A DNA stretch of 64,000 nucleotides from Paenibacillus artemisiicola (GTDB lineage: Bacteria > Bacillota > Bacilli > Paenibacillales > Paenibacillaceae), in NCBI RefSeq assembly GCF_017652985.1, contig NZ_JAGGDJ010000004.1, forward strand, positions 1-64,000. Direction: 5' to 3'. The position numbers and the translations under genes are program-made. Within the stretch, counting starts at the first letter, position 1. Each line of letters starts with the position of its first letter. Positions 26,629-34,183 of the stretch are shown piece after piece. The notes beneath the pieces were generated by a model, which saw only the letters and a program-made list of their open reading frames with translations, did not search any database and had not been told where the DNA came from.

Positions 26629-26744
26629 TCGTGTGAAAACGCCGGAAATGGGCGCGTTCGCGTTTGTGTTAGACGGAGCCTGGGCGAATCGGCTTGCATC
26701 GCTTGATGATCCGTCAGGGATGGCACCGTCCTCGGCACCAAACA

Positions 26745-26779
26745 GGCAGGGACCCTATGATTGGGTTCCCTGTCTTTTT
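26745..26779 (+). terminator. Rho-independent terminator of the sugar/PLP/FadR operon
   Basis: CAGGGA-CCC pairs with GGG-TCCCTG and is followed by TTTTT. It is the only clear feature in the 310-base gap before the YjcZ-like gene. Confidence 0.8.
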
Positions 26780-26938
26780 GTTATGATCCTAACATTCGGC
26801 TGCAATGTCTTAACGTCTCCGCAGAAGATACGGATGAGTTGTCCTTACCGGTCGTTCGCCCCTTTCTGACAACTGCCCATGCACTATACCCGATTGAACA
26901 TATAATGCGGTGTACCTCAAATAAAGGAGCTGACTACA

Positions 26939-27073
26939 ATGGGATATGGTGTTGGAGGCGTAGGCGGAGTAGGTTGCGGACCTGTCGGCGGTTTCGGCTG
27001 CGGCAGTGCGCTGGGTATTGTTCTTGTCCTGTTCATTCTGTTAGTCATCATCTTGCGGGGCGTCTTTTTCTAA
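26939..27073 (+). CDS. YjcZ-family small sporulation protein
   Basis: This 44-residue peptide has a Gly-rich start (MGYGVGGVGGVGCGPVGGFG) followed by a hydrophobic helix ALGIVLVLFILLVIILRGVF. That is the layout of the YjcZ/SscA family of tiny spore-assembly proteins in Bacillales. The ATG is nine bases after AAAGGAG. A mother-cell-type -10 (CATATAAT) lies about 35 bases upstream. It is a single-gene unit ending before a terminator at 27181. Confidence 0.78.
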   Translation: MGYGVGGVGGVGCGPVGGFGCGSALGIVLVLFILLVIILRGVFF

Positions 27074-27180
27074 GTAATGGACTCCATTGAAATCCCGTCT
27101 GCGACAACCTCCTGGTTCAATAGCATTGCCTAGGCATGTCTGCTAACCGGACAGTGGACCGCCCCCAAGATAAGGTCACA

Positions 27181-27210
27181 AGCCCCAGCGAGTATTCGCT
27201 GGGGCTTTTC
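27181..27210 (+). terminator. Rho-independent terminator after the YjcZ-like gene
   Basis: AGCCCCAGCGA and TCGCTGGGGCT form a perfect 11-bp stem with loop GTAT, followed by TTTCATTTT. It lies about 110 bases past the YjcZ-like stop. Confidence 0.82.
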
Positions 27211-27290
27211 ATTTTGATGGTCCCGCGGTTCGACCTGCCGCAATGTTCCAACATCCGAAGATATCATGATCAGTAAGAGCAAAATGAGGT

Positions 27291-27330
27291 AATGATAAAG
27301 CGCATAGCTTCGGCTATGCGCTTTATCATT
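27291..27330 (-). terminator. Perfect 18-bp TTCG hairpin ending the regulator operon
   Basis: AATGATAAAGCGCATAGC and its exact complement enclose the stable loop TTCG. It sits between convergent units and 56 bases after the 38-residue peptide gene on the minus strand, so it probably terminates both directions. Confidence 0.75.
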
Positions 27331-27385
27331 TTCGAGCAAAGATTTCGAGAATATTTTCCCCAATGTGTAGACTAAAGCAAGCAAC

Positions 27386-27502
27386 TTATTCTTCCTTACT
27401 CAGAAATTTGATAAGAAACCAGCATCCAGCTAACAAACCAATGATGACAACAAAAAAGCCTGCAATTCCGATGCCGTCCATGAATGGCGAGGAACCCATC
27501 AT
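27386..27502 (-). CDS. 38-residue membrane peptide downstream of the ResD-like regulator
   Basis: The frame starts with ATG eight bases after GGAG. It encodes MMGSSPFMDGIGIAGFF..., one membrane helix (about 12-31) and a charged tail FLSKEE. It is 40 bases downstream of the OmpR-type regulator on the same strand and before the TTCG hairpin. I do not recognise it; the composition is that of a real small membrane protein. Confidence 0.6.
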   Translation of the reverse strand: MMGSSPFMDGIGIAGFFVVIIGLLAGCWFLIKFLSKEE

Positions 27503-27542
27503 CGTTCGATCTCCCCTTTCCGTATCGCTACCTTACTTCGCT

Positions 27543-28262
27543 TTAAAAATCCTGCAAACAATAACCTACGCCCCATACTGTTTGGATAATCGCTCCGGCT
27601 AACCGAGAAGCGCCATTTAACCGCGTGCGAATACGTTTGACATGGGCGTCAACTGTTCGATGGTCGCTGCTTTTAAGGTAATTATGATCCCAAACCGCCT
27701 TCAGCAGCTCTTCCCTTGTAAATACTACGCCGGGATGTAAGGCGAAATAGAGGAGCAGTTCATACTCCTTTAATGCCATAGTAATCGGCTTTCCATCGAC
27801 GAGAACGCGGTAAGCCGCAGGTTCGATGACGACACGCTTTAAGATCACTGTGCCTCCGTTAGAGCGTTGCCAGCCTGAAAACGGAACGGCCTGGCTTCTA
27901 TTCACGATGGCCTTTATTCGGAAAGCCACTTCTCGTGCGCTAAACGGTTTGACCACGTAATCATCGGCTCCAGCCTCAAAGCCTTGAAGGCGTTCATGCT
28001 CATTTCCGCTTGCCGTCAGGATGAGCACGGGCGTTTGTTTAACCCGGCGCAGCTGCCTGCACACATCGAGGCCGTTCATGCCCGGTAGCATGATATCCAA
28101 TACGATTAAGTCGTAATCATGTTTCAACGCTCTCTCCAATGCGTTAGCTCCATCCTCGGCCTCATCCACTATATAGCGGTCTCGCTCCATATATAAACGC
28201 AGCAGCTTTCGAATGCGGTCTTCATCGTCTACGATCAGAAGCCTTTTGGCGCGTTCCTGCAT
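27543..28262 (-). CDS. OmpR-family response regulator, ResD-like, without a kinase
   Basis: The protein has about 239 residues. The receiver starts RLLIVDDEDRIRKLLRLYMERD and has the phospho-Asp in LIVLDIMLPGMNG and Lys in DDYVVKPFSAREV. The DNA-binding domain is winged helix (LKEYELLLYFALHPGVVFTREELLKAVWDH, DAHVKRIRTRL). The start and interior resemble ResD, the redox regulator of respiration in Bacillales. The ATG at 28262 is nine bases after AAAGGAG. No histidine kinase gene is adjacent. A role in controlling the neighbouring copper/respiration genes is inferred. Confidence 0.88.
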   Translation of the reverse strand: MQERAKRLLIVDDEDRIRKLLRLYMERDRYIVDEAEDGANALERALKHDYDLIVLDIMLPGMNGLDVCRQLRRVKQTPVLILTASGNEHERLQGFEAGADDYVVKPFSAREVAFRIKAIVNRSQAVPFSGWQRSNGGTVILKRVVIEPAAYRVLVDGKPITMALKEYELLLYFALHPGVVFTREELLKAVWDHNYLKSSDHRTVDAHVKRIRTRLNGASRLAGAIIQTVWGVGYCLQDF

Positions 28263-28421
28263 CAGCATGGACTCCTTTCCTGCCTCGGAGGGGATAGATT
28301 TAGTATAGGCTGATCCCGCTTTGCTCGAAAACCGCTCGAACGGGCTAGTTTAGCCTTCAGGTATGACAAAGCAGTGAAGATTCCCAATGAGCTGATTGCT
28401 CCTGGGCGTTTGCCGGTGCAC

Positions 28422-28450
28422 AAAAAACCGATGTCGCTGATGGACATCGG
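28422..28450 (-). terminator. Rho-independent terminator after the PepSY membrane gene
   Basis: CCGATGTC and GACATCGG form a perfect 8-bp stem, with six A on the left giving the minus-strand T-run. It separates the PepSY gene from the regulator promoter. Confidence 0.85.
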
Positions 28451-28491
28451 CCTCAATGGGTTACGCCATATTCATAAGCTGGCCGGCTCGT

Positions 28492-29877
28492 TTAACTTAG
28501 CCAAGCGCGAAGCTTTGAAATTCGCTGTATCACGACCCAATCCAGAATGAGCGCAGCCAGGAACGTGATGCCGACAGGAGGAATAATGACGGCAAGCACA
28601 ATGACGATCAAGGCTGCCCCCCGCTGCAGCGTATGGTTCACCGGCTTCGTCGGTGCGCCGAGCACGGTTCCCTTCGGTCGGCGGCGCCACCACATGACTG
28701 CGCCTAGGATCGAGGAGCCGGCAATTGCAGCGCACGCAAGCAGGCAGAGGATTAAGTTCGCTACACCGAAGTAATGCCCCTCATGCAGCGCAATGCCGAT
28801 TTCGATCATTTGCGCCATGGTTCCATAATCGCTGAAACGGAATGACGTAAGTACTTTCCCGCTGTATTGATCCATATGAATCGTGGCTTCGTCATAGACG
28901 TTTTTAGGCCAAACGGAAATGGTATACACGCCTTTATCATCTTGCGGGAGCGCTACGCTGTAGCCGTCGACAATCTTATCTTGTTTGGCGATAGCCAGCA
29001 CGTTCTCGATCGGCAGCGCGGGCACGCCGCTCTCGCTCGAGCGCGGAACGGGCAGGTTCTCGGCAGCCCAAGGCACTTCCAGGATGTCCTTCGTTGGTAC
29101 GGCCGACTCTGTACCGCTGCCGCCCCATACGCCAGCAGGATAATTGCTGTTCAAGGCCGTTGCTGCCTTGTCGATATAGTTACCGGTTATGCCGGACCAT
29201 GGAAGTCCCGTGATCACGAGCATGATGATGACGATGCTGAGCCAAAACATCGGTACGGCATGGAGATCGCGAATCGTGGTTTTGCGCCCTTTGCGGAATC
29301 GCGGAAGCAATACGCCCCATATTTTGCTCGTACCTCTCGGCCACCAAAGGTAGAGGCCGGTCACGATCAACACGATCGCCCAGCTAGCTGATAATTCGAT
29401 CATTTTATCGCCGACGGAGTGGTCTCCGGCCAACAGGCTGCCGTGAAAGTCTCTAATCCGCTGGGTAAAGGTTTTGGACGGATCCAAGGATCCGACGATC
29501 GTCCCGTCGTACGGATTCACGAAGACGGTATGGTCGCCCTCGGGAACGGAAATGCCGATTTCGGCAGTACGGTCTTTGCCGAAGGAAGGCTTATAGGAGG
29601 TAAGCGCGGCGTCCGGATATTTCTTCTTCACGGCTTCCAGTTGATAGGAAGGCGAAATCTTAGCAGTTTCCTGGGCCGGAATGTGATACAGCCTATGGTA
29701 CATCGCATCATCGATCTGGTCTTTAAATAAGTACGTGCCGCCGGTAATGGCGAGCACAATCAGAAACGGCATGAATATCATGCCGGCGTAAAAATGCCAT
29801 CGCCATATCCTGGCATACAGTCCTCGGCTTACCGGCTGCTTCGCCGGTGCCGGTTGTGCTTTCGTCGCAAGTTCCAT
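28492..29877 (-). CDS. PepSY-associated membrane protein (PiuB-like)
   Basis: The protein has 461 residues and four main membrane helices. The N-terminus GLYARIWRWHFYAGMIFMPFLIVLAITGGTYLF, later RDLHAVPMFWLSIVIIMLVITGLPWSG and ALHEGHYFGVANLI are hallmarks of PepSY_TM (PF03929) proteins, often linked to metal uptake or membrane redox steps. Conserved histidines lie near helix ends (WHFYAG, FHGSLL, LHAVP, LHEGHYFG), which could bind heme or metal. It follows the YtkA-like lipoprotein gene by 33 bases on the same strand. Confidence 0.87.
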   Translation of the reverse strand: MELATKAQPAPAKQPVSRGLYARIWRWHFYAGMIFMPFLIVLAITGGTYLFKDQIDDAMYHRLYHIPAQETAKISPSYQLEAVKKKYPDAALTSYKPSFGKDRTAEIGISVPEGDHTVFVNPYDGTIVGSLDPSKTFTQRIRDFHGSLLAGDHSVGDKMIELSASWAIVLIVTGLYLWWPRGTSKIWGVLLPRFRKGRKTTIRDLHAVPMFWLSIVIIMLVITGLPWSGITGNYIDKAATALNSNYPAGVWGGSGTESAVPTKDILEVPWAAENLPVPRSSESGVPALPIENVLAIAKQDKIVDGYSVALPQDDKGVYTISVWPKNVYDEATIHMDQYSGKVLTSFRFSDYGTMAQMIEIGIALHEGHYFGVANLILCLLACAAIAGSSILGAVMWWRRRPKGTVLGAPTKPVNHTLQRGAALIVIVLAVIIPPVGITFLAALILDWVVIQRISKLRAWLS

Positions 29878-29910
29878 TGAACGGCCCCCATCTCATCTTG
29901 CTCATTGGCT

Positions 29911-30339
29911 TTAAGGATTTGTCGATGCAACCGTCAGGATGGTCTTTTTATGACGATCCTTCTCCAGCGTAACGGCAGCCTTCCAGCTCCCATCCATCGC
30001 CCATTTCAGTTTCGCGGTATATTGACCGTCGCCGCTGCGCTTCATATCGCCTTTCGATTCGTGACGCATGCCGTGCATCGACATCGTAATCGTCAGACGC
30101 ACGTGGTCAAGCGCGGCCGGTTGACCTGACTGATCCGTTATCGAGGCTTTGTATTCATGCATTGCGGAGCCTGCGGATGATTCTTGAAGTTTTACGGTCA
30201 GGCCGTCCAAATAAGGGCTTGAGGCGGCCGGTTCTGAGGTACCGCAGCCTCCAATCAGCAAAGCTGCCGTCCACATGACCATGAAGCCGATTAGCGCGAC
30301 TCGACTTTTCCCGATCCCGGTTGTCATGCCGTCATCCAT
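29911..30339 (-). CDS. YtkA/FixH-like lipoprotein
   Basis: This 142-residue protein has a signal peptide with lipobox LLIGGCG and a single beta-sandwich domain (LTVKLQESSAGSAMHEYKASITDQSGQPA, MSMHGMRHESKGDMKRSGDGQYTAKLKWAMDGSWKAAVTL). It is rich in Met and His, as in YtkA-like proteins thought to handle copper outside the membrane. It heads the minus-strand pair with the PepSY gene. No strong ribosome site is visible, and an in-frame ATG four codons later is an alternative start. Confidence 0.75.
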   Translation of the reverse strand: MDDGMTTGIGKSRVALIGFMVMWTAALLIGGCGTSEPAASSPYLDGLTVKLQESSAGSAMHEYKASITDQSGQPAALDHVRLTITMSMHGMRHESKGDMKRSGDGQYTAKLKWAMDGSWKAAVTLEKDRHKKTILTVASTNP

Positions 30340-30432
30340 CGCCGAGTCTGTTCGATTGGAGTAACGCTAGCCGTAGGTATCTGTGCCGTCTTTCGTTGCA
30401 TGCTGCTCATTTTCGAGCCGTCCCCCGTTTCT

Positions 30433-30451
30433 TGTTCACAATCCGTGAACA
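30433..30451. promoter_or_regulatory. Dyad in the divergent promoter region, site A
   Basis: TGTTCAC and GTGAACA are exact inverted repeats separated by AATCC, between the divergent YtkA-like and Sco genes. It is typical in size for a dimeric regulator site; the regulator is unknown. Confidence 0.45.
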
Positions 30452-30559
30452 GTGTATCAGGGGGACAACCGCAGCAACATGACTAGGAAGAGCTATTTTG
30501 AGGGGAGGTCTTGTCCGAATTTTGAACATGACCGAGTTGTACGGGAACCTGATAAAACA

Positions 30560-30577
30560 ATGACTCGAACGAGTCAT
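30560..30577. promoter_or_regulatory. Dyad in the divergent promoter region, site B
   Basis: ATGACTCG and CGAGTCAT are exact 8-base inverted repeats around AA. It is about 85 bases upstream of the Sco start. A related half (CGAACGAGCTATG) occurs upstream of the cytochrome c gene at 32580. The 322-base gap 30340-30661 holds only this and site A. Confidence 0.45.
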
Positions 30578-30661
30578 GCTTTCCAATTTTGGCACATGCT
30601 AGAATGAAGGCGCCGGTCAGCGTAAAAGCAGGTAAAACAAAAAATGCGAAAGGAGCTGAAT

Positions 30662-31300
30662 ATGAGTAACGGACTAAAAAAACACGGACTGTTTTGGAGT
30701 GCGATCATACTGCTGGTAATCGCCGCGCTGCTAGCGATTCGTGGAGAAATCGGCGGTCAGTCGAAATTGAAAGTGATCCGACCTGTCCCTTCTTTCAGCT
30801 TAACCGACATGGACGGCAAGCTTGTCCAATCGTCCGACTTGGGCGGCAGCGTGGTGCTGCTCGCGTTTATCTTCACGATGTGTCCCGACATTTGCCCGAT
30901 CACGACCAGCAAGATGGTACAGCTGCAGGAGGAATTAAAAAATCGCGGACAATTCGGCAAACAGGTTCGCTTCGTGTCCATCACGATCGACCCCGAACAC
31001 GATACGCCGGAAGTGCTGAAGCAATACGCGTCGAAAATGGGTGCCGATGCTGCAGGGTGGAGTTTCGTGCGCGGAACGGAACAAGGTATTCAACAATTGG
31101 CCTCCCGTTTCGGGTACATGGTTCAGAACCTTGGGGACGGCAATTTCGTGCACACGGTGACGTCCTTAACGTTAATCGACAGCCGCGGGCAAGTCCGAAA
31201 CGTTTACAAAATGGGCGAAGACATGGACAACCAGACCGTGCTCAACGATATCGAAACGTTAGCCTCGGACCTGAAGAAGACTCCTGCATCTGCGTCCTAG
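30662..31300 (+). CDS. Sco1/SenC-family copper chaperone
   Basis: This 212-residue protein has an N-terminal membrane anchor and a thioredoxin-like domain. It has the copper ligands CPDIC in FTMCPDICPITTSKM and the distal His in FVHTVTSLTLID. Sco proteins insert copper into the CuA site of cytochrome oxidase and related sites outside the membrane. The start at 30662 follows AAAGGAG by six to seven bases; an earlier ATG at 30644 includes the ribosome site in the coding frame. It leads a plus-strand pair with the next YtkA-like gene. Confidence 0.93.
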   Translation: MSNGLKKHGLFWSAIILLVIAALLAIRGEIGGQSKLKVIRPVPSFSLTDMDGKLVQSSDLGGSVVLLAFIFTMCPDICPITTSKMVQLQEELKNRGQFGKQVRFVSITIDPEHDTPEVLKQYASKMGADAAGWSFVRGTEQGIQQLASRFGYMVQNLGDGNFVHTVTSLTLIDSRGQVRNVYKMGEDMDNQTVLNDIETLASDLKKTPASAS

Positions 31301-31346
31301 ATAATCAATGCCACCGTACGAGCAGCGGCCCGTATGCGTGCTGAAT

Positions 31347-31383
31347 CCCCCCTACACCGCATACATGTAGCGGTGTAGGGGGG
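31347..31383 (+). promoter_or_regulatory. 14-bp hairpin that buries the ribosome site of the YtkA-like gene
   Basis: CCCCCCTACACCGC and GCGGTGTAGGGGGG form a perfect 14-bp stem with a 9-base loop. The 3' arm GGGGGG is the only Shine-Dalgarno candidate for the GTG at 31391, seven bases later. There is no T-run, so it looks like a translation block or processing element more than a terminator. Confidence 0.6.
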
Positions 31384-31390
31384 ATGAACG

Positions 31391-31801
31391 GTGAAAAAAA
31401 TGTTGGCTGTTCTGAGTTTGGTAGTGCTTGGGGTTGCGGCTGCGTATTGGAAAACGAGCGGCGAGTCGTCGGCACCGAGGCTTCGGACGGAAATCGAGCA
31501 GAACCATCTGCGCATTGATGTACAAACCGAGTCCACGGATATCCAGCCCATGCATGAGGCTCGGTTCGCCGTAACGTTGACGGATGCCGCTGGGAAGCAT
31601 CTGCCGGCGTCCGAAGTTGAAATGACATACGCCATGCCGCGGATGTTCTGCGGGCAGTTCAATGCAGAGGTCTCGCAACTACGTCCGGGTGCTTATCTAG
31701 CCGTCGGAGTACCGGTCATGAAAGGGAGCTGGGAAGCTAAGATAACCGTTGTCTTCGAGAAGAAACGGATTACAATGACCCATCCGTTTCGAGTAATCTA
31801 A
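31391..31801 (+). CDS. YtkA/FixH-like membrane-anchored protein
   Basis: The protein has 136 residues: an N-terminal membrane helix (MLAVLSLVVLGVAAAYW) and a beta-sandwich domain of YtkA type (MHEARFAVTLTDAAGKHLPASEVEMTYAMPRMFCGQF, GSWEAKITVVFEKKR). Members often sit in copper or cytochrome oxidase assembly clusters. It follows the Sco gene by 90 bases, and its ribosome site lies in a perfect hairpin. The start is GTG at 31391. Its stop is four bases from that of the convergent TauE/SafE-like gene. Confidence 0.75.
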   Translation: MKKMLAVLSLVVLGVAAAYWKTSGESSAPRLRTEIEQNHLRIDVQTESTDIQPMHEARFAVTLTDAAGKHLPASEVEMTYAMPRMFCGQFNAEVSQLRPGAYLAVGVPVMKGSWEAKITVVFEKKRITMTHPFRVI

Positions 31802-31805
31802 CGAC

Positions 31806-32483
31806 TTACCATAGCCAGGGATGAATAGATGGAATCCATCCGTTCGCGCTTAGGCCTTTCATAAGCGATAACAGACCCATGAGAACAGCGATGTAGAAGC
31901 CAAGTTTACTTACGGCATGCCGCCACTTGCGGCTCATTCGCCGAGCCGTTAAGGCGATGATAACAAGCGTAGGTACCGTTGCCAAACCAAAGGCAAGCAT
32001 CGCCGTCCCGCCCGCGACCCAGGAGCCCGTTGCCGCCGCTCTCATCTGCATGGCATAGGTGAGACCGCATGGCAGCCAACCTAGCAAAAGGCCGGCCGCT
32101 ATGGAGGCTCCCCAATCCAAACCGGGTTTACGCGTGAGCCATTTGGCGGCTAAGCCGTGCCAATCCATCGAGATACCGGTCAACGGAAGCGTATAGCGTC
32201 GAAACGCCCACAATAAAATGAGGATGCCGCCTAGCATGCTGGCCATCGCTTGGACCTGTACAAGAGAACCGGCCGCGTTCAAAAACGAACCGGCTGCTCC
32301 CAAAATTGCGCCGCTGACCGCGTACGTTGCGATTCGGCCTGCATGAAAAGCCAGCAGCTCCCGAAGCGCATCCCCCCTTGCCTGCAAGGCTATGGACGAG
32401 CCAATGCCGCCGCACATGACGATACAATGCGGTGCACCTGCAATACCGAGCAGCGCTGCCGGAACCCATTCAGAGACAATCAT
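31806..32483 (-). CDS. TauE/SafE (DsbD-like) membrane protein of the copper cluster
   Basis: This 225-residue protein has six membrane helices with paired conserved motifs GIAGAPHCIVMCGGIG and LLLGWLPCGLTYAM. The HCxxMCGG-type motif is characteristic of the UreH/cytochrome biogenesis-like group (PF13386) found beside Sco and cbb3 assembly genes, where a copper transport or thiol role is proposed. It is convergent with the YtkA-like gene and divergent from the cytochrome c gene. Substrate is unknown. Confidence 0.82.
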   Translation of the reverse strand: MIVSEWVPAALLGIAGAPHCIVMCGGIGSSIALQARGDALRELLAFHAGRIATYAVSGAILGAAGSFLNAAGSLVQVQAMASMLGGILILLWAFRRYTLPLTGISMDWHGLAAKWLTRKPGLDWGASIAAGLLLGWLPCGLTYAMQMRAAATGSWVAGGTAMLAFGLATVPTLVIIALTARRMSRKWRHAVSKLGFYIAVLMGLLSLMKGLSANGWIPSIHPWLW

Positions 32484-32649
32484 GGCGCCTCCCCTTCCCG
32501 CTAATCATGCAATCATCCCTAGCCTCCTTCATCTTATGTCGGCGGCATCCAAACAAAGAATAGCCCGCCCGGGCTGGCCCGAACGAGCTATGGAATCATG
32601 ACACATCATGCGATAAGCTAACGAAGAATCTGAAGCGGAGGGAACAACC

Positions 32650-33009
32650 ATGCACAAACGACTGATGCTGATTACGTTCGCGGCTGCTGCCGTACTGGGT
32701 ATCTGTCTGATCATCTTTGCTTTGCCCGAGAAGCAAGAAGCCGGCAACGGAAATACGGCCGCGATTCCGAATGCGCCTGTCAATGCAACCGCCGCGGAGA
32801 CGACATACAAAAGCAACTGCGTCTCGTGCCACGGAACGGATCTCCAAGGCAAAATCGGACCGAACCTCACCAAGATCGGCGCCAAGCTCTCGAAGGAACA
32901 GATCGATGCCAAGATTTTGAAAGGCGGCGGAGTCATGCCTTCCTTTGAAGGCAGGTTGTCCGCCGAAGAAGTCGCAAACCTGGCCAAATGGCTATCGGAC
33001 AAGACCTAG
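32650..33009 (+). CDS. Membrane-anchored small cytochrome c
   Basis: This 119-residue protein has an N-terminal hydrophobic anchor and an Ala/Asn-rich linker, then a class I heme domain: YKSNCVSCHGTDLQGKIGPNLTKIG with the CxxCH site and a late axial Met (GGVMPSFEGRLSAEEVANLAKWL). It is similar to cytochrome c-550/551 of Bacillales and would carry electrons to an oxidase or reductase. It resembles the NosC cytochrome found with nos genes in Gram-positives, but that is inference. Its stop codon interlocks with that of the convergent regulator (CTAG). Confidence 0.9.
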   Translation: MHKRLMLITFAAAAVLGICLIIFALPEKQEAGNGNTAAIPNAPVNATAAETTYKSNCVSCHGTDLQGKIGPNLTKIGAKLSKEQIDAKILKGGGVMPSFEGRLSAEEVANLAKWLSDKT

Positions 33010-33650
33010 CGGTCCATGCCGAGTCCACGCTCGTACGCATAACGCGCGAGCTGGACACGGTTTTCCAGGTGCAGCTTTTGCAGAATATTTTTTAGATGAT
33101 TTTTCACTGTATGTTCAGAGATGTTGAGGTGAGACGCGATTTCGCGGTTTTGCACCCCTTTGGATACCCAGGTTAAAATCTCGGTTTCCCGGGGGGTAAG
33201 CGGCGTATGGTGCGAAGCCTTCTCGCGATCGAAAAATTCTTTAAGGAACCGAAAGGCGAGCTCTCGAGACATCGGTACTTCGTCGAGCGCCACCGCTTTC
33301 AGGTAGTCGTGCCACGAACTCGGATCAAGGTTTTTGAGCAAGTAACCCTGTGCGCCTCTTTTAATGGCTTCGAATAAATGCGTGATATCGTCGGAGACCG
33401 TCACCATAACAATCTTGATGTACGGAAATCGCTCTTTGATGATCTTGGTTGCCTCAAGGCCATCCATTTCTTTCATATTAATATCCATCAGGATCAGATC
33501 TGGCATTTCTTGAACCGTCATCTCGATGGCCTCCAAGCCGTTCCGCGCCTCACCTACGACCTCGAATAAGGGGTCTCCCTCAATGATCGTCCGTATGCCT
33601 TCCCTGGCATCCCGGTGGTCGTCCGTAATTAATATGCGCATCGGTTGCAT
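33006..33650 (-). CDS. NarL-type response regulator without a kinase
   Basis: This protein of about 214 residues has a receiver RILITDDHRDAREGIRTIIEGD, phospho-Asp in LILMDINMKEMDG, VTVSDD and YLLKN. The LuxR-type HTH is LTPRETEILTWVSKGVQNREIASHLNISEHTVKNHLKNIL. The ATG at 33650 is nine bases after GGAGG. It is the last gene of the nosD-L-Y-F-tlpA transcription unit, so it is probably co-expressed with it, but no sensor kinase is present nearby. It could regulate the cluster in response to nitrate, nitrite or redox. Confidence 0.88.
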   Translation of the reverse strand: MQPMRILITDDHRDAREGIRTIIEGDPLFEVVGEARNGLEAIEMTVQEMPDLILMDINMKEMDGLEATKIIKERFPYIKIVMVTVSDDITHLFEAIKRGAQGYLLKNLDPSSWHDYLKAVALDEVPMSRELAFRFLKEFFDREKASHHTPLTPRETEILTWVSKGVQNREIASHLNISEHTVKNHLKNILQKLHLENRVQLARYAYERGLGMDR

Positions 33651-33667
33651 AGATGCCCTCCTCCTTT

Positions 33668-34183
33668 CTACTCCTGGATCAGCCATTCCGTTAGCTTTGA
33701 TTCGGATTCGAATGCCCCGGATACGATTTTTGAGACGCGTCCATTCGCATCGATAAGTACGGTTGTCGGCAGCGCCTGTATCCGGTAAAGATCCGTCATT
33801 GTCCCGGCGGCGTCGATGACAAGCGGAAATGACAGGCCTTTGGCCTTGGCAAAAGCCGCAACCGTGCCGCGGGATTGGCCGATATTCACGCCGATAACAG
33901 CTGTATCATCGCGCTGCGTTGCGATGCGCTGCATGACCGGCATCTCCTTCACGCACGGCGGACAGTAAGTCGCCCAGAAATGCAGGACGACGCGACGCCC
34001 GCGGTAATCTGCGAGCTGAACCTCCTTGCCGTCTATATCCTTCAGATCGAACGCAGGCGCAACGCTGCTTACGGCAGCGACCGGACGACTATCGCTCATT
34101 TGTCGCACGACTACAACGGCCAGCACTGCAATGGCAGCCGTCAAGAGAATGACGCTTACTCGTTTACGGATGCGATTCATCAT
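33668..34183 (-). CDS. TlpA/ResA-type membrane-anchored thioredoxin
   Basis: This protein of about 171 residues has one N-terminal membrane helix and a thioredoxin fold with the active site in FWATYCPPCVKEMPVM and the cis-Pro region ALPTTVLIDANG. Such proteins reduce cysteines of apocytochromes or copper sites outside the cytoplasm. The start at 34183 follows GGAGG by six bases and overlaps the end of nosF by 20 bases. In this context a role in preparing a copper or heme site is likely. Confidence 0.9.
   Translation of the reverse strand: MMNRIRKRVSVILLTAAIAVLAVVVVRQMSDSRPVAAVSSVAPAFDLKDIDGKEVQLADYRGRRVVLHFWATYCPPCVKEMPVMQRIATQRDDTAVIGVNIGQSRGTVAAFAKAKGLSFPLVIDAAGTMTDLYRIQALPTTVLIDANGRVSKIVSGAFESESKLTEWLIQE

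Noticed and set aside
26900-27400. A left-end attachment repeat matching the tRNA-Ala 3' end, expected if the nos block were an integrated element
   Set aside because: No copy of GGAGCCTAGGGGG or similar was found near 27 kb, and no integrase gene is present, so an integrative element is not claimed.
28262-28456. A 64-codon minus-strand frame between the PepSY gene and the ResD-like gene that might be a kinase remnant
   Set aside because: It has no kinase motifs, and its start falls inside the PepSY terminator.
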